Assembly (NCBI GenBank): GCA_022578605.1
Contig: MU394065.1
Location: 62,001 to 126,000, forward strand
DNA length: 64,000 nucleotides
Reading direction: 5' to 3'
Source of the DNA: Camillea tinctor
Lineage: Eukaryota; Ascomycota; Sordariomycetes; Xylariales; Xylariaceae
In this document: piece after piece, positions 46,760 to 58,045 of the stretch
Layout of the letters: the number at the start of each line of letters is the position of its first letter
Position numbering within the stretch: the first letter of the stretch is position 1
The notes under the pieces: generated by a model
The model's database searches: none
What the model was told of the DNA's origin: nothing
What the model saw: the letters and a program-made list of their open reading frames with translations, nothing else
Made by a program: the position numbers and the translations under genes

Positions 46760-48031
46760 CTATGTTTTTTTAGTACCCAAATAGAATAAATGATTGCAAG
46801 CAGTGCAAAATAAGGGAAGAGGTAAGAGGGAAGAATGTGAGTAGCACGTACCGACATTTATGAATGCCTTATTATAATTAGGAAAATTATGATGGGTGTG
46901 TAGGAGAGAAGAGGGCACGCGGCCCTCCCCCTCATTGGTTAGGAAACAAGTTTATTAATCCAACTTCTTAATCCTATGCCTTCATAGGAGGAAGTGGTTA
47001 AGTCATGGGTTAGGATAAATTTAAGAATTTGGGTTAAGGTGGTGGATGTGGGAGAGATGAGAGGGAAAAGAAATGGGAAGCAAGAGAGGGGAGGAGCCAT
47101 GTTTTTGTAGGGAACCAGGAATTAGGGCAGGGCTGGCTGATTCTGCGCATGCCCCGTATTTTCTATTGTTACTGCTATTGTTTTCGTTTGTTTCTATTGT
47201 TATCTTCGAGGATCCTATTTTTGATTGACTGATTTCTCTTCGTAGATCGTGATTTGTTGTACCCTCGGGGGTTAACATGCGTGTAGTCGATGATGCTGAT
47301 GGTCGACGTGAGAGTCCCCGCTATAAGATCCGGCCTATTCGCTGTGGATGTTGTCAGGGCGGTCGACAAAGAGGCAGACGGGGTACCTCCAGAAAACAAG
47401 GAGTCATGAAACTGGTATCTAGGCTCCCTTTGAAGCAACTGTGATTTATATGTCGAAGTTTTGGATCTAGAGTATCACTTCGGTATCCGTTAATAGATTC
47501 ATTGTGCTCCTGAGCATAGAAAGAACGTTGAATTCCTAGTCAAATCATAGATAGACAGATGGCATAGGACAATGACCAACCCATATCGTATGGTTTCATT
47601 CCTGCCAGATCATATGTTGTTAGCAAAGTAAATTATGTTATTACCACATAAGACCAGATATTTAGAATTCGGTTTATTGGAATACCCCATAGCATTATAA
47701 TGAGATAGAGGGATGAATAAGAGATTCTAAAAGGATATTCGTGCGCAGTCATGACAAGGAGAAGTGATAATTAGGGGAACACAAGTGAGATAGCACTTTA
47801 CACACAGATAAGTTGAGCTTTGGATCCTATTCTTCACTATGTTTACCCAAGTCCATACCAAATATTAAGTAGTATTTGGAATAAACTCCTATTATACTTC
47901 AGGATGAGCTCCAATAGATTCTTCTTTTGAAAAGAAAAAGAAAATAATATCATGTAAAAAGGGGGTGGCAAAACCCAATCCCGTTCAGAAGAGATACTAG
48001 CACTCCATTTTCACAATCTACATTGTAAACA

Positions 48032-48518
48032 TCATACCCCATTTGATAAAACAGCAGGCGGCACAATGACGGCCTGGAGTTTGTCGAGCAAAACTTCAAC
48101 GACCTTCTTGAAAACTTCCATTTCCTCCTCCATGGTCCCGCCTAGCCCCATATTGGCAAGGCTGATTGAGTTTCCAAGATAGACGGGCATATTCGTCTTC
48201 TTGGCTAGAAGTTTTGCTAAACGAGTGGTGAACTCCAGTGTTTCTTCAACGGAATAGATAGTAGTGGCAAGTGGTATGTTGGGGTTGTATTTCTGGGCTG
48301 TAGGTTAGTTATCAGGCGGTTGAATGGTGGTGTGGTATCTTGCGTACATCAGGCAGGGCATAGACGAACGAGCCCATGGGAACTGACTTGTCTGCCTCAT
48401 CTGCGGCCACAGTGGTCAGGAAGACAAGGACAACTTTGGATTTGATGGTGAGACGCAGGTGGATTTTGGTATCCAAACACCGTGGTAGTGGTACGGAGAG
48501 TTCAGTGGTTGTTTCCAT
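48032..48518 (-). CDS. Proteasome assembly chaperone 4-like protein
   Basis: Small chaperone thought to help build the 20S proteasome alpha ring (PAC4/PSMG4; Poc4/Pba4 in yeast). Two exons in reading order, 48348-48518 and 48032-48292, with a 55-nt intron (GTACGC donor, CCCAG acceptor); 143 residues, the normal size. Recognisable blocks are VPLPRCLDTKIHLRLT, KVVLVFLTT, MGSFVYALPD, EFTTRLAKLLAKKTNMPVYL and GLGGTMEEEMEVFKKVVEV. An earlier possible acceptor (CTACAG) would break the frame; the one used keeps ALPD joined to KYNPN. It is divergent from the methyltransferase gene about 970 bases away. Confidence 0.88.
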
Positions 48519-49485
48519 CCTGATATCCTAACCCTGATGTCCCCTAAGGAGATCAGACCGGATGGAAGCCGAGTATGTTACTTAGGTTAAGTACCTAAGT
48601 CTAGGTAGTGAAAGTGGTGTAAAAACGTCTTTGTGGTTTAATTTGGACAATATATATACTTCGGTCCCGTTAGTCTAATTCCTGGTAAGTTATTGTTATA
48701 GTAGGGCAAGTATGGGATCTTAGGTATTCCTTTGACATATTATATGAAAGAGGGTCGAGTAGAAGTGGATACCTCCCCAAACGCTATCTTTTTTTATCTC
48801 TGGTACACACTGCATACTTGGGACTTAGGTTAGGTTAGGTACCTAGCTGTAGGTACTAAGATTATGTAGGTTATGTACGTAGTGCATCAACTAAAGTCAA
48901 CCCTCCCCTCCTCCCTTCTCCAAGGTCCTCTGTTATTTTTATTGTCTATATTTATTTCTCAGTACCTAGGTATCTTCTTATATTTTATCTTTATCTTTAT
49001 TTTATTTTATTTTATTTCATTTTATGACAAATCTGTAGTATGTATTTAATTATTAAGCTCAAATCCACTCCTTTTCCCCATCCTATCTTTTTTACCAGAC
49101 TTCGGGATTTTCTCTTATTAAAAAATCAAAAATAAAAGAGCTCACATCTTTTAGAAGTTCCCCGTCTTACCCACCATGCACCCCATAACCTAAAATCAAA
49201 TACATAATCTATACATGCCGGGGTTAAGAAGTTAGGTAGTAGCTTACTTCTCTCAACATCCCGCTGCCCCTCTTCTGCCGTTTGACGTAGAGCCAGGGTA
49301 GGTCTCTATCCACCTATATATGACTCTATCGTCACCCTGGCCACCCACAACCCGGTCAAGGTCCATATAACGGTGCAAGTGTGTAGAGTACGTAGAGATC
49401 ATACTCCGCCAGGCAAGGGTAGTTAGTACTTGTCTTCTCTACTATTCCTTTCCTCTCTTCTTTTCCCCTATACATCGCCGTCATC
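48519..49485. promoter_or_regulatory. Divergent promoter region
   Basis: Shared upstream region of the PAC4-like gene (-) and the methyltransferase gene (+). It contains TAGGTTAGGTACCTAG words near 48825-48860, TTTTA repeats at 48984-49024 and a pyrimidine-rich stretch before 49485. Confidence 0.4.
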
Positions 49486-50897
49486 ATGACCGAAGCCGAC
49501 AAGGCACTAGTCGAAGACAACCAATGGAATGGTGTCGAAGAGGCCATTGAAGATCCCGAAGAAATCAGAGTCATATACTGCGCTCTTGATTCGTTCAGGT
49601 CCGTAACGCCCGTGCCTCCGATTGTATTTATTTATTTATTTTTATTTTTTATTCCCCCCCCAAAAATCTTGCTCATGCGTCTACCCGCTTTTGGGGAACG
49701 GTTCATCATCTAGCATCCTCATGTTTGCGATACAGTACATACTGATGAATCTGATACAGCCAATATGCGAGGACCGCTTACCTGAACTGTACTCACCTGC
49801 GTAGACAGGCCTTCTATGCTCTTCCTCAGGCGCATTGGCAGCTATTGGCCCAGCCCCCCTTCCGCTATCTGGAGACCTTGACTGCCGTCGATGATGCTAT
49901 TGAGCAGAATGCCGAGCTGGCTCGAACTATTGTCAAGTGCGGCCTGCGCTCGTTTGGATTGGTTGATAGTGCATCGAATGGGGAGCCTCGCATGCCCGAG
50001 GAATGGTCAGGCATTGCCAAGTATAACGACCTAGACAAAGCCCGTAGTACCATAAGGCAATTTTACCGTGACTGGTCTGCCGCCGGTGCGGTTGAGCGTG
50101 ACGCATGTTATGGCCCTGTCTACAGTGCGCTCGAAGTTGAGAAGGCCAGGTACCCTGACCGGCAGCCGCTGAAGATTCTGGTGCCTGGCGCCGGTCTCGG
50201 ACGCCTGGTTTTCGATCTCTGCCGGAAAGGTTACCTTAGCGAAGGTAACGAGATCTCTTATCATCAGCTCCTTGCCTCGTCGTATATCCTGAACTCTTCG
50301 GAGAAGGCGGAACAGCATACTATATGTCCATGGATACACTCTTTTTCCAACCATCGAACTACCGCCAACCAGCTCAGGCGCTACAAGATCCCGGATATCC
50401 ACCCCCAGACCGCCTTGGCCCAGACGGAAAACCCTGGCTCGATGCAGATGTGCGCAGCCGATTTCCTCTGTCTATATGGGGATGAGTCCCACAAAGATGT
50501 GTACGACGCAGTGGCCTCCGTGTTCTTCCTCGACACGGCGCCCAACTTGATCCGCTACCTGCAAGTGATCCGCAACTGCCTTAAACCCGGGGGTGTCCTC
50601 ATAAACGTCGGTCCTCTGCTCTGGCACTGGGAGAACCACGTGCCGGGCCACCACGGCTACGACGGCGACGGCGACTACGACGAGAACAACTCTCTCGGAA
50701 TCGCGGACCCGGGGAGCTTTGAGCTGTCGGACCAAGAGGTCGTTCTGCTGGTCGAGAAGATGGGGTTTACCATCGAGAAGCAGGATTTCGTGCATGCGCC
50801 GTACGTGCAAGACCCGGATAGCATGCTCCAGACGGTCTATCAGGCGAGCCACTGGATCGCGCGGAAACGTGACGATGGCTTCGTGCCGGTTATCTGA
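49486..50897 (+). CDS. Carnosine N-methyltransferase-like (N2227 family)
   Basis: S-adenosylmethionine-dependent methyltransferase. Animal members methylate carnosine to anserine; the yeast relative is YNL092W and the natural fungal substrate is uncertain. Two exons, 49486-49598 and 49760-50897; 416 residues. The N-terminal helices (ALDSFSQYARTAYL, then HLRRQAFYALP) are family-typical. SAM motif I is ILVPGAGLGRLVFDLCRKGY at about 172-191, directly followed by EGNEISYHQLLASSYILN, the strongest N2227 signature. AADFLCLYGDE and VASVFFLDTAPNLIRYL follow, then GGVLINVGPLLWHW. All expected motifs are present. The 161-nt intron with GTCCGT donor is unusual for its weak donor. Confidence 0.92.
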
Positions 50898-51463
50898 AGA
50901 TTACGTGTCTAAAGACATAGAGAGAGGATAATGGGAAATTAAACCGATATTTTCAGATTATTAAAGAAAAAGGGAAAGAACACGGGATGGAAGTCTGTCT
51001 TTGGGCTGGGGCGCATTCGACACTTTTCACCACGGGCAGTCGTGGAGAATAGGGTGGCAACTGAGTTCTTTTCCATTTCTAAAATCGATACCAATTTGTA
51101 CATGACGTGGATAGGAGGGGAGGGGTAAGGGTGAGAGTAAAGATCAATTGTCAGGATGGGAAGTCATTGTCGCCCTAGGATATTTAGTTTTGCTCACATC
51201 CATGTAGCTAAGAGTAAGAACTATGTTGTTAACATATAGGTGGATAAGATCAAAAATAGAGAATTCACTTGAGATAAAGTAAGAATAAACACACATGACC
51301 TGCTTGAGAATGTGTCATCTTGATTTTAAGGCTAATTTGTATTATAATACTTGATACTTGGGACGTACAACATATATGGGATGATAGACTGTTCCTATTC
51401 ACAAGTTCGTAGAGGAGCCTGTATATATATACCTCCCCTCCTCCTCCTCTCCTCCTCTCTCCC
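50898..51463. other. Convergent spacer
   Basis: AT-rich spacer between the methyltransferase (+) and SDR (-) genes. No gene seen. Confidence 0.5.
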
Positions 51464-52579
51464 TCACAACTTCGACTCCGTCTTCTTCTTCGGCTCCTCT
51501 ACCCGGTCCGACACCTCCAGCCGCTGTCCCCAATCCCACATCGCCCCACCATCAAGCTCGAGCGCCACCCCGTTAACGTACGCGCCCGCGCGACTCGCAA
51601 GGTACACCACAGCGCCGGCGATATCATCGGGAATGCCGAGGCGTCCCGTGGGGTTAGCGGCGGCGTGCTTGTCAAGACCCCCTGTCATCTCGAGCAGGCC
51701 CTTGGCCATCTTAGTAGGGAAGAAGCCGGGGCAGATAGAGTTGACGCGTATGTGCCTCGGCGCGAGCTCGAGGGCCAGGTTGCGGCCCAGATGGATAGCG
51801 GCGGCCTTGCTAGCGCTGTATCCGTACGTGGCCTGGTGGCCGAGGGTGCCGACGGCGAGCCCGGAGACGCTGGCCGTGATGATGACGCGGCTGGGGTCGG
51901 CGGCCGTGGCCCGTTTTGCTAGTAAGGGGTAGAGCCGCTGCACGGTCAGGAACACGCCCTTGACGTTGAGGTCGAGCGCCTTCGCGAACCCGGCTTCCGG
52001 GTGCGTCTCGAACCGCTCGCCCCACGTGGCGCCCGCGTTGGCCAGCACGATATCCACGTGCTCCGTGTGCTGCGCCACTTGCTGCACCAGCGAGTCCACT
52101 CCTGCCCCCGTGCTGCTGTCGGCTGGGACTGCGATGGCGCGCGCACCGGGTTCTAGGTTCGGGAGGGCGTTGAGCTGCGCGACGGCGCGTTCGCAGGCTG
52201 CGGCTTTGCGAGAGGAGATGAAGACTTTACTGCAACCGGCTTGGAGGAGTCTGGATGGTGGGTGGAGGCAGAGAGAGTGTGTGATAGGTTAGTCATCTGT
52301 TTTCTCTCCTTTCATCTTTCCTTTACTTCTGCAACTAGTTTGTCTTCAGGGTTCGGTTGGAGTTAAGGATGTAGTTGTAGAGGCAAACCTGGAAGGGAAC
52401 GAGTATGTAGCTTAAGGGGGATATGTAAGGAGGTCGATGATTCTTTACGAGAATCCAACAAGAACTTACGCTGAGGCTGCGTTTAGACCTAGACCTCGTG
52501 AGCCACCAGTTATGACGGCTACCTTGCCCTTGAGGGAGAAGAGCGATGGAAAGTCGTTGAGGGCAGTTTCATCAGCCAT
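51464..52579 (-). CDS. Short-chain dehydrogenase/reductase
   Basis: NAD(P)H-dependent oxidoreductase of the classical SDR type; substrate not predictable. Two exons in reading order, 52470-52579 and 51464-52250, with a 219-nt intron; 298 residues. Cofactor motif TGGSRGLG (about residues 26-33), ANAGA, catalytic ITASVSG (Ser) and YGYSASKAA (Tyr and Lys) and the C-terminal CPGFFPTKM are all intact. The overall pattern is close to fungal SDRs annotated as rhamnolipid-biosynthesis or 3-oxoacyl-ACP reductase-like. No targeting signal is visible; the last residues (EEPKKKTESKL) end in SKL, a canonical peroxisomal PTS1, so import into peroxisomes is likely. GC content at third positions is very high in the second exon. 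Confidence 0.93.
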
Positions 52580-53487
52580 TTTGATTAATTTTCCCTTTAA
52601 TTAGGCCTTTGGTTCTTCTTGTGTTGCTCTATACTGACTGGGAGCGAGAAAGAGAGAGAGCACACTCAAGTAACTAGACACAGGTGACTGGTTACTCGGC
52701 TTATGAATGGCAATGGACTGATTGATAAATTTGTAGATGTGATTTCTTAAAACCTATAAGGAAGTCTTTAAGGTTGCCTAGTTGTAGATGAGTAGTTCTT
52801 TAATAGTAATAATAGGTACAACCGAGGATGTTGACCGTTCCTATATATACAACCTTCTACCGCAACTAAGCCTCTATGAAGGTAAGCTTGGAGAGAGACC
52901 TCAGCTCCTGGGCTGGGGTTCTTTCCCTGTAAGCAGGCTTAATGATCATTTTGCGGGGATGAGGCGTACCGAGGTTGGGGAGCTCTGCTAACACCTCTTC
53001 CCCGAAATGTTCTGATTGGTTGTAGTAAACCCCTAGATCCGCTTAGTACCCCACTATAGAGAGGTACGTACCGCATAATTTATACTGACTGGGCTTTAAT
53101 GTTCTTCCTACTCGGGGTTGGAGAATCTGACGGCTTAGACAGCTAGACTACTAGGTTAGTGAGCCCATCGCCGGCCCGAAACCATGGTAACATTGTACGA
53201 CACCTAGGAGGCGATCTTTTTTTTTTTCCATCTTGACCAAGCACCAGATTATCTATTTTGTGGAATGGAACCAGGTGTTCACGTTTCAACCGAAGCTTGG
53301 AATACCGAAACATAAAATTGGGCTCGTCCTTCCATTTGGTGGTTAGAAAAAGAAGCCCGAGACACATCTCTGAGACATACCTTCCCGAGGTCCTATGAAG
53401 ATCCCATGAGGGTCCTATCAGCAGAGTACAAAACCAACCCTAGGTTAAAGGATTACCCCTAGCCAGCCTCTCAATCTGTGGTTCATC
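52580..53487. other. Intergenic region
   Basis: Promoter side of the SDR gene and 3' side of the TFIIIC gene. A 74-codon frame at 53143-53367 (-) is unrecognised and not called. Confidence 0.45.
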
Positions 53488-55589
53488 TCATGTCATTCTG
53501 ACACCCCTACCACTAAATCTCTCGTGATCGCCCATGTCTTCTATGCCCTCCCCGTATGTCTCATATTCTTGATCATAGTAATCGTCTGCATCGGCGTCAT
53601 CATCATCGTCGTCGTCGTCGTCATCATCATCATCTTCTTCTTCTTCACTATCCACAATGCGCCGCCACTCATTTCCATCACCGTCTATGTCAACTTCCTC
53701 ATTTGCACTTAATATGGTATCGGAATCCCACTGTGTTCGCTCGTTATCACGACTATTGATACTAATAGCACCACTTGGGCTTGAAGGAGCGTCTGCTGTG
53801 GCAGGGGTAGTTGCTTTGTTCATGGCCGGAGGTAGCAGAGTTCGTCGTCTTTGCTTATTGACGTTGATGTCTTCCAGTGGCCGTAATAGACCTTCGAGGG
53901 AGATCGCAAATGGCTTCTCGGGTACGTCGGGATACATCTGCATTCTACCCTCGAGGAACGAATTGTAGAGATATCCTTTCTTCTGCGGGTTATCGTCGTC
54001 TGAACCAAGCCTGCCTTTCTTGATGGCAACCATCTTTGCTTTCATGACGACTTTGATCTTACGCCACATACCTATAGGGTACCACCCTGCTTCATTTAAG
54101 TCGCACTCTGTTTGTAAGGGTGCCTGCTTAATCATTCTGAGTACGAAAGGGTCTGTGATATCGCATATCTGCCAGAACTTTCCATCGGTAGAATAACTTT
54201 CGCCATCCCACATGTGGCTATTGCGATCTTGGTTCTTGTTGTGCTTTTGCACTTGCCCCTTCCGGATGGTCTGCCAAGGCAGTTTAACCATCCCAACCGT
54301 ATTCCTCGCTAGTTTGAAGGCAAGTGTCTGATATATGCGATATTTAGGGTCACTTCGAGGATCGACTCCATATCTGACAATGGCATCTCGCCACGGGCCA
54401 CCCCTGAACTGGTAGCCAACCAGCTGAATAGCAAACTTAAGGACAGATTCTGTGTAAGTGCCATGTATATGGTTCAGAAGTGCACGGCGCGTCCAGATAG
54501 GACGCTGTGCCATGATATCATTGAGCTGGTTTAGAAGATCATCTGGTACTTTGTAGTTTTTGTCGTGGCCTTGCTGCGGTTTATCAGGGACGGGAAACTG
54601 ATTGTGGTGTATGAAATACCCATAGGATAGTTTCTTTCTACCCTGTGTATTCACCAAGCGGGTTTCTCCCGCCTCATCTAACCCACTCTCCTTAATGCCT
54701 GGGTTCTGCTCGTAGTTGTAGTTGAACCCAATAACCTTGTCCGTAAAGTGCGGAGGAGGAATGATATCCTGAGTAGGGGCGGTATCCACGCCTGGTTCCA
54801 ACTTGAACTGCCGTAATTTCGACACTAATATGGCTGTCAGCGCACACAGGCACGAACAAGATAAGAAGGCCTAAGACCTGGGTTGCTAACCTTTTAATGG
54901 GAGTAGATGCTCCGCTACGTTCGTAACAAACGGCGTGTTTGAATTAGCAAACTGGAAATCTGCTAGCCCCCGATACCTGTGACTATCCCGTATTATCCCT
55001 ACGGCCTCTACATGATACCTGTCGACATTGTCCCGCAGTTTGCGCAAGATAGATGTAGGGGCATCTTGCCGGTCTACTGAGCCAACCTGATCGGGCCCCG
55101 AGGCACCACCGGATGCCGTACTGAGACCGCCAGCATAGCCAGAAAAGGGTCCATCACTCCCACGCTTCCTTTTACGTCCCGTCCGTTTGGGAACAGTGAT
55201 CTTGAAAAGGATGTTGTTGGTGGCAGCATGGTATGATGCAATAGGCTTTGACGTAGGATTATTAGGCCTGAACCACAGAGGCAACAGCTTTGGCTCGGGT
55301 TGATCGTCAATGAGCTATGAAATTATTAATATCAGGGGTTGTAATAGTGAAGGGGGTTTGAGGTGGAACTTGCTTTGTGAAAATTAGGCTGGGGACCAAA
55401 CGCCTTCAGGCCGTTATCGAGGTTGAGCAGGATGCAAGGATGCTCAACCGCAACTATCTTACGTTCTGGAACCTCGAAGGTCGGAGCAGTCGCTGACAGC
55501 TGACCATTGCTGTTTGCTGTTGAGGATGAAGAATAATTGTTTCCATGTGACTTATCATCGGTGGTGCGGTTACCACCGAGGCGGACCAT
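53488..55589 (-). CDS. sfc1: TFIIIC subunit tau95/Sfc1 (GTF3C5)
   Basis: Subunit of RNA polymerase III factor TFIIIC that contacts the A-box of tRNA genes. Three exons in reading order: 55374-55589, 54891-55314, 53488-54833; 661 residues, the usual length. Family blocks are EVPERKIVAVEHPCILLN, FGPQPNFHKL, PLWFRPNNPTSKPI, HLLPLK, RPIWTRRALLNHI, YQFRGGPWRDAIVRYGVDPR and YRIYQTLAFKL. The first intron (55315-55373) starts with GC (AAA|GCAAGT) rather than GT; no GT site nearby keeps the frame, so a GC-AG intron is the best reading. The C-terminus is an acidic tail with a run of Asp encoded by GAT/GAC repeats (about 53600-53660), as in relatives with an acidic end. Firm family call. Confidence 0.95.
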
Positions 55590-58045
55590 AGCGAAAAGGG
55601 ATTTTGTTAGCTATGACGTTCGATTCCTTTTTAATTGGGGAAAAGAGAAGAAAAGAAAAATAAATAAAAAGAAATGGGCCAACGTTTGATTCTAGTGGTG
55701 GTAAGTAGACTCTGTTATGTGTACAAGATATTGAGCTCTGGCAACTCTGGGTATTCCCAGTATAAAATAGTGGGAGTGTGTTTGTGATTAGTGGTGAAGC
55801 ACTGCCGGGCATTGGTCATGTCAGTGATATGAAAGCCAATCAGAGGTGGTTCTGTTAATAAGGAGCTGTGGATTGATGAATCGGAAGCTGTGTGTGCCGC
55901 ATTGACCACATGGGATGGTATGCTAATTCCTTTAATGGTGCTACCTTACCAGCCTACACATCATCACCGCTAGTAATAAATTTAAACCAACCATTGCCAT
56001 CACCTGGATAGGAAATTTTAGTTTGAGTTTGTTGTCCGCAGGGCAATCGCCTAGTTTCTTTCCCGATAAAGTGCAGTGTCAGTGTACCTACAACTACCTA
56101 AGGTATCTATCTGTACTACACAGAAGCAACTCAGTGGTACCTAGGTACATCGGCGATGTAACACACACATACACACACACATACACACATATTTTACTTC
56201 CCATGCATTGCATGTCTTCACCACATTTAGATATCTACGTGTCATAGCATTACATGATGTTGTGAATAGGTATTATCGATTTTCTTATGTACATAGGTAG
56301 GGAGAAGCTTTGAGATAGAGTTAGGCTCTTTACTTGACCTATGTAGGTACTAACTTACTTCTTAGAATTATTAAGAATCTTAAATGTTTAAGTGCCTGTA
56401 CATAGTAGGAGGTAGGCACTATTCTTGTACATACATGCAGGAATCTTATGCATGCCAAAGGGGAGTGCCGAATTGTAGGGAGGAGCCTGTACCGTAGCCA
56501 CTTGAAGCCTGTAATTATCTACTAGGATACCATCTCTAGTTGTAGGTGGGCATAGGTAGTTTTCTTTTTTTTCTCTCTCTTTTTTTTCCTGTTTGTGTTT
56601 TCTTCTACATTTTCTTTTTTTTATAACAAAAATAAAATAAAATAGAAATTTATTGTCTTGCTCTTTTTTCTTCAACCCCTCTCTAGTCTCCTCCCTCTAA
56701 TTCTCACAAGAAAAGAAAAGAAAAGAAGAAAAAAACCAACAACCATAGCAACCGCAAAACAAGAAATACAAGATAAGAGAGAAAGAGAGGGATACTTCGA
56801 GATTGGAAGGGACCATAAAAAAGAGGGTCCTGGGAAATTCCTAACTTTGGGACCCGCATCATATCAGCAGTTACTTATCCAACCTCCGTACGTGCTGCTA
56901 AATCACATGTATCTCGAGGTACATATAGGCATGTACATACAAGCATTACCTACCCAAACCTAACAAGAACGCTGCAAATTGTTCCCGGGTCTGCCCCGCT
57001 AACAAAAATTCAAGGCGGCTCTAGGTAGTATGGTAATAAACCACCAACCTTACCCTACATACATACAACTTTACCTACGAAGTACATACTACTAGTTCTC
57101 TAAACTAAATCATCTGCTGTTCTACCTTACATTGCCCAAACCCAACCACGTACATACAACTACGTCTATATCCGCCAGCATTTTGCTGCTTGTATTCTCA
57201 TAATACACCACAACACCACCACCAAAACAATACAACACCATAAACCAGACATTGGACTGCATCCCTATATTTTACTAACAACCTCTTTTTTCTTCTTCTT
57301 TTTTCTTTTCTTTTTCTTTATTGCAAAAATCCTACAGAGTCACGACCTCCAGCTTTCCACATAGACACACTTTCACTTCACTATACTACACTACAATAAA
57401 ATTGCCATTTCTATTTCCATTCTCTTTCCTCCCCCTCCTCCCCTCCTCTCCACCCCAATCAAAAAAAAATTAATAGGAAAAAAAAAAGCGCCAAACCCCT
57501 CGACGACGCTACCCCTCGAACCCCTTGTACTTGGTGTGCCGGTCTACCCCGTGCAGCAAAAGCTGGCCCGTCCATCGCGCCCCCCTGCACGATCAACCAA
57601 GTCGGCTCGCTCTTCATTTCTCCACTTCCACAACGACAACCCAACTTTGTCACCAAACATCTCCTTTGCTTGTCAGGCCTCTTGGTTATCTCTGGAGCTA
57701 AACGTTGAGTTGTGATATTTGAGACCTTACCTGGTTCTCTAGGTTAGTTGTTCTGGTCTTGTCGTGCCCATCGTCGTGTCCCCTCGACATCTCGAGTCCT
57801 CCCTCTATGCCGCTCTGGTCTCCGCACCTGACAATAGACGGTGAATCAAACTATACGTCGTCCTTAGCCTCGATCCATACATCTGTCATTCCCATTCCGA
57901 CCTCCAAGGCCCGCCCACTGCCATCTCGATATATTGTTTCTGACGAGTTCCTTGCGCGTCTCGAGCCTCGCTAAACTCCTTCCCAACCTAGTGTGCCGCC
58001 GGGCGTCCCACCCTACCGTGACCTGGTAGGCCGCGACCTACCAAG
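55590..58045. other. Divergent promoter region and long leader of the B56 gene
   Basis: Separates the TFIIIC gene (-) and the PP2A B56 gene (+). The first part has TACCTA words and a CACA/TACA run (56160-56190). From about 57240 the + strand is pyrimidine- and A-rich as in long fungal 5' leaders. It contains an upstream open frame at 57807-57974. Confidence 0.45.
57807..57974 (+). promoter_or_regulatory. Upstream open reading frame in the B56 leader
   Basis: An ATG opens a 55-residue frame (starting MPLWSPHLTIDGES) that ends 71 bases before the main start codon. If it lies in the mRNA it would reduce or condition translation of the regulatory subunit. Confidence 0.4.

Larger units (their letters stand above)
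40001..48031. other. Degenerate repeat island
   Basis: About 8 kb made of decayed repeats with no intact gene seen. It holds close inverted repeats (41284-41373; 41653-41850; 44253-44619), a diverged direct repeat (41886-41948 and 42288-42350), a three-copy tandem repeat (42709-42900), short perfect hairpins (41094-41115; 46110-46139) and a broken helicase fragment (46500-46759). Open frames such as those at 40503-40763, 43044-43439 and 44178-44492 are unrecognised and probably not functional. Confidence 0.55.
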
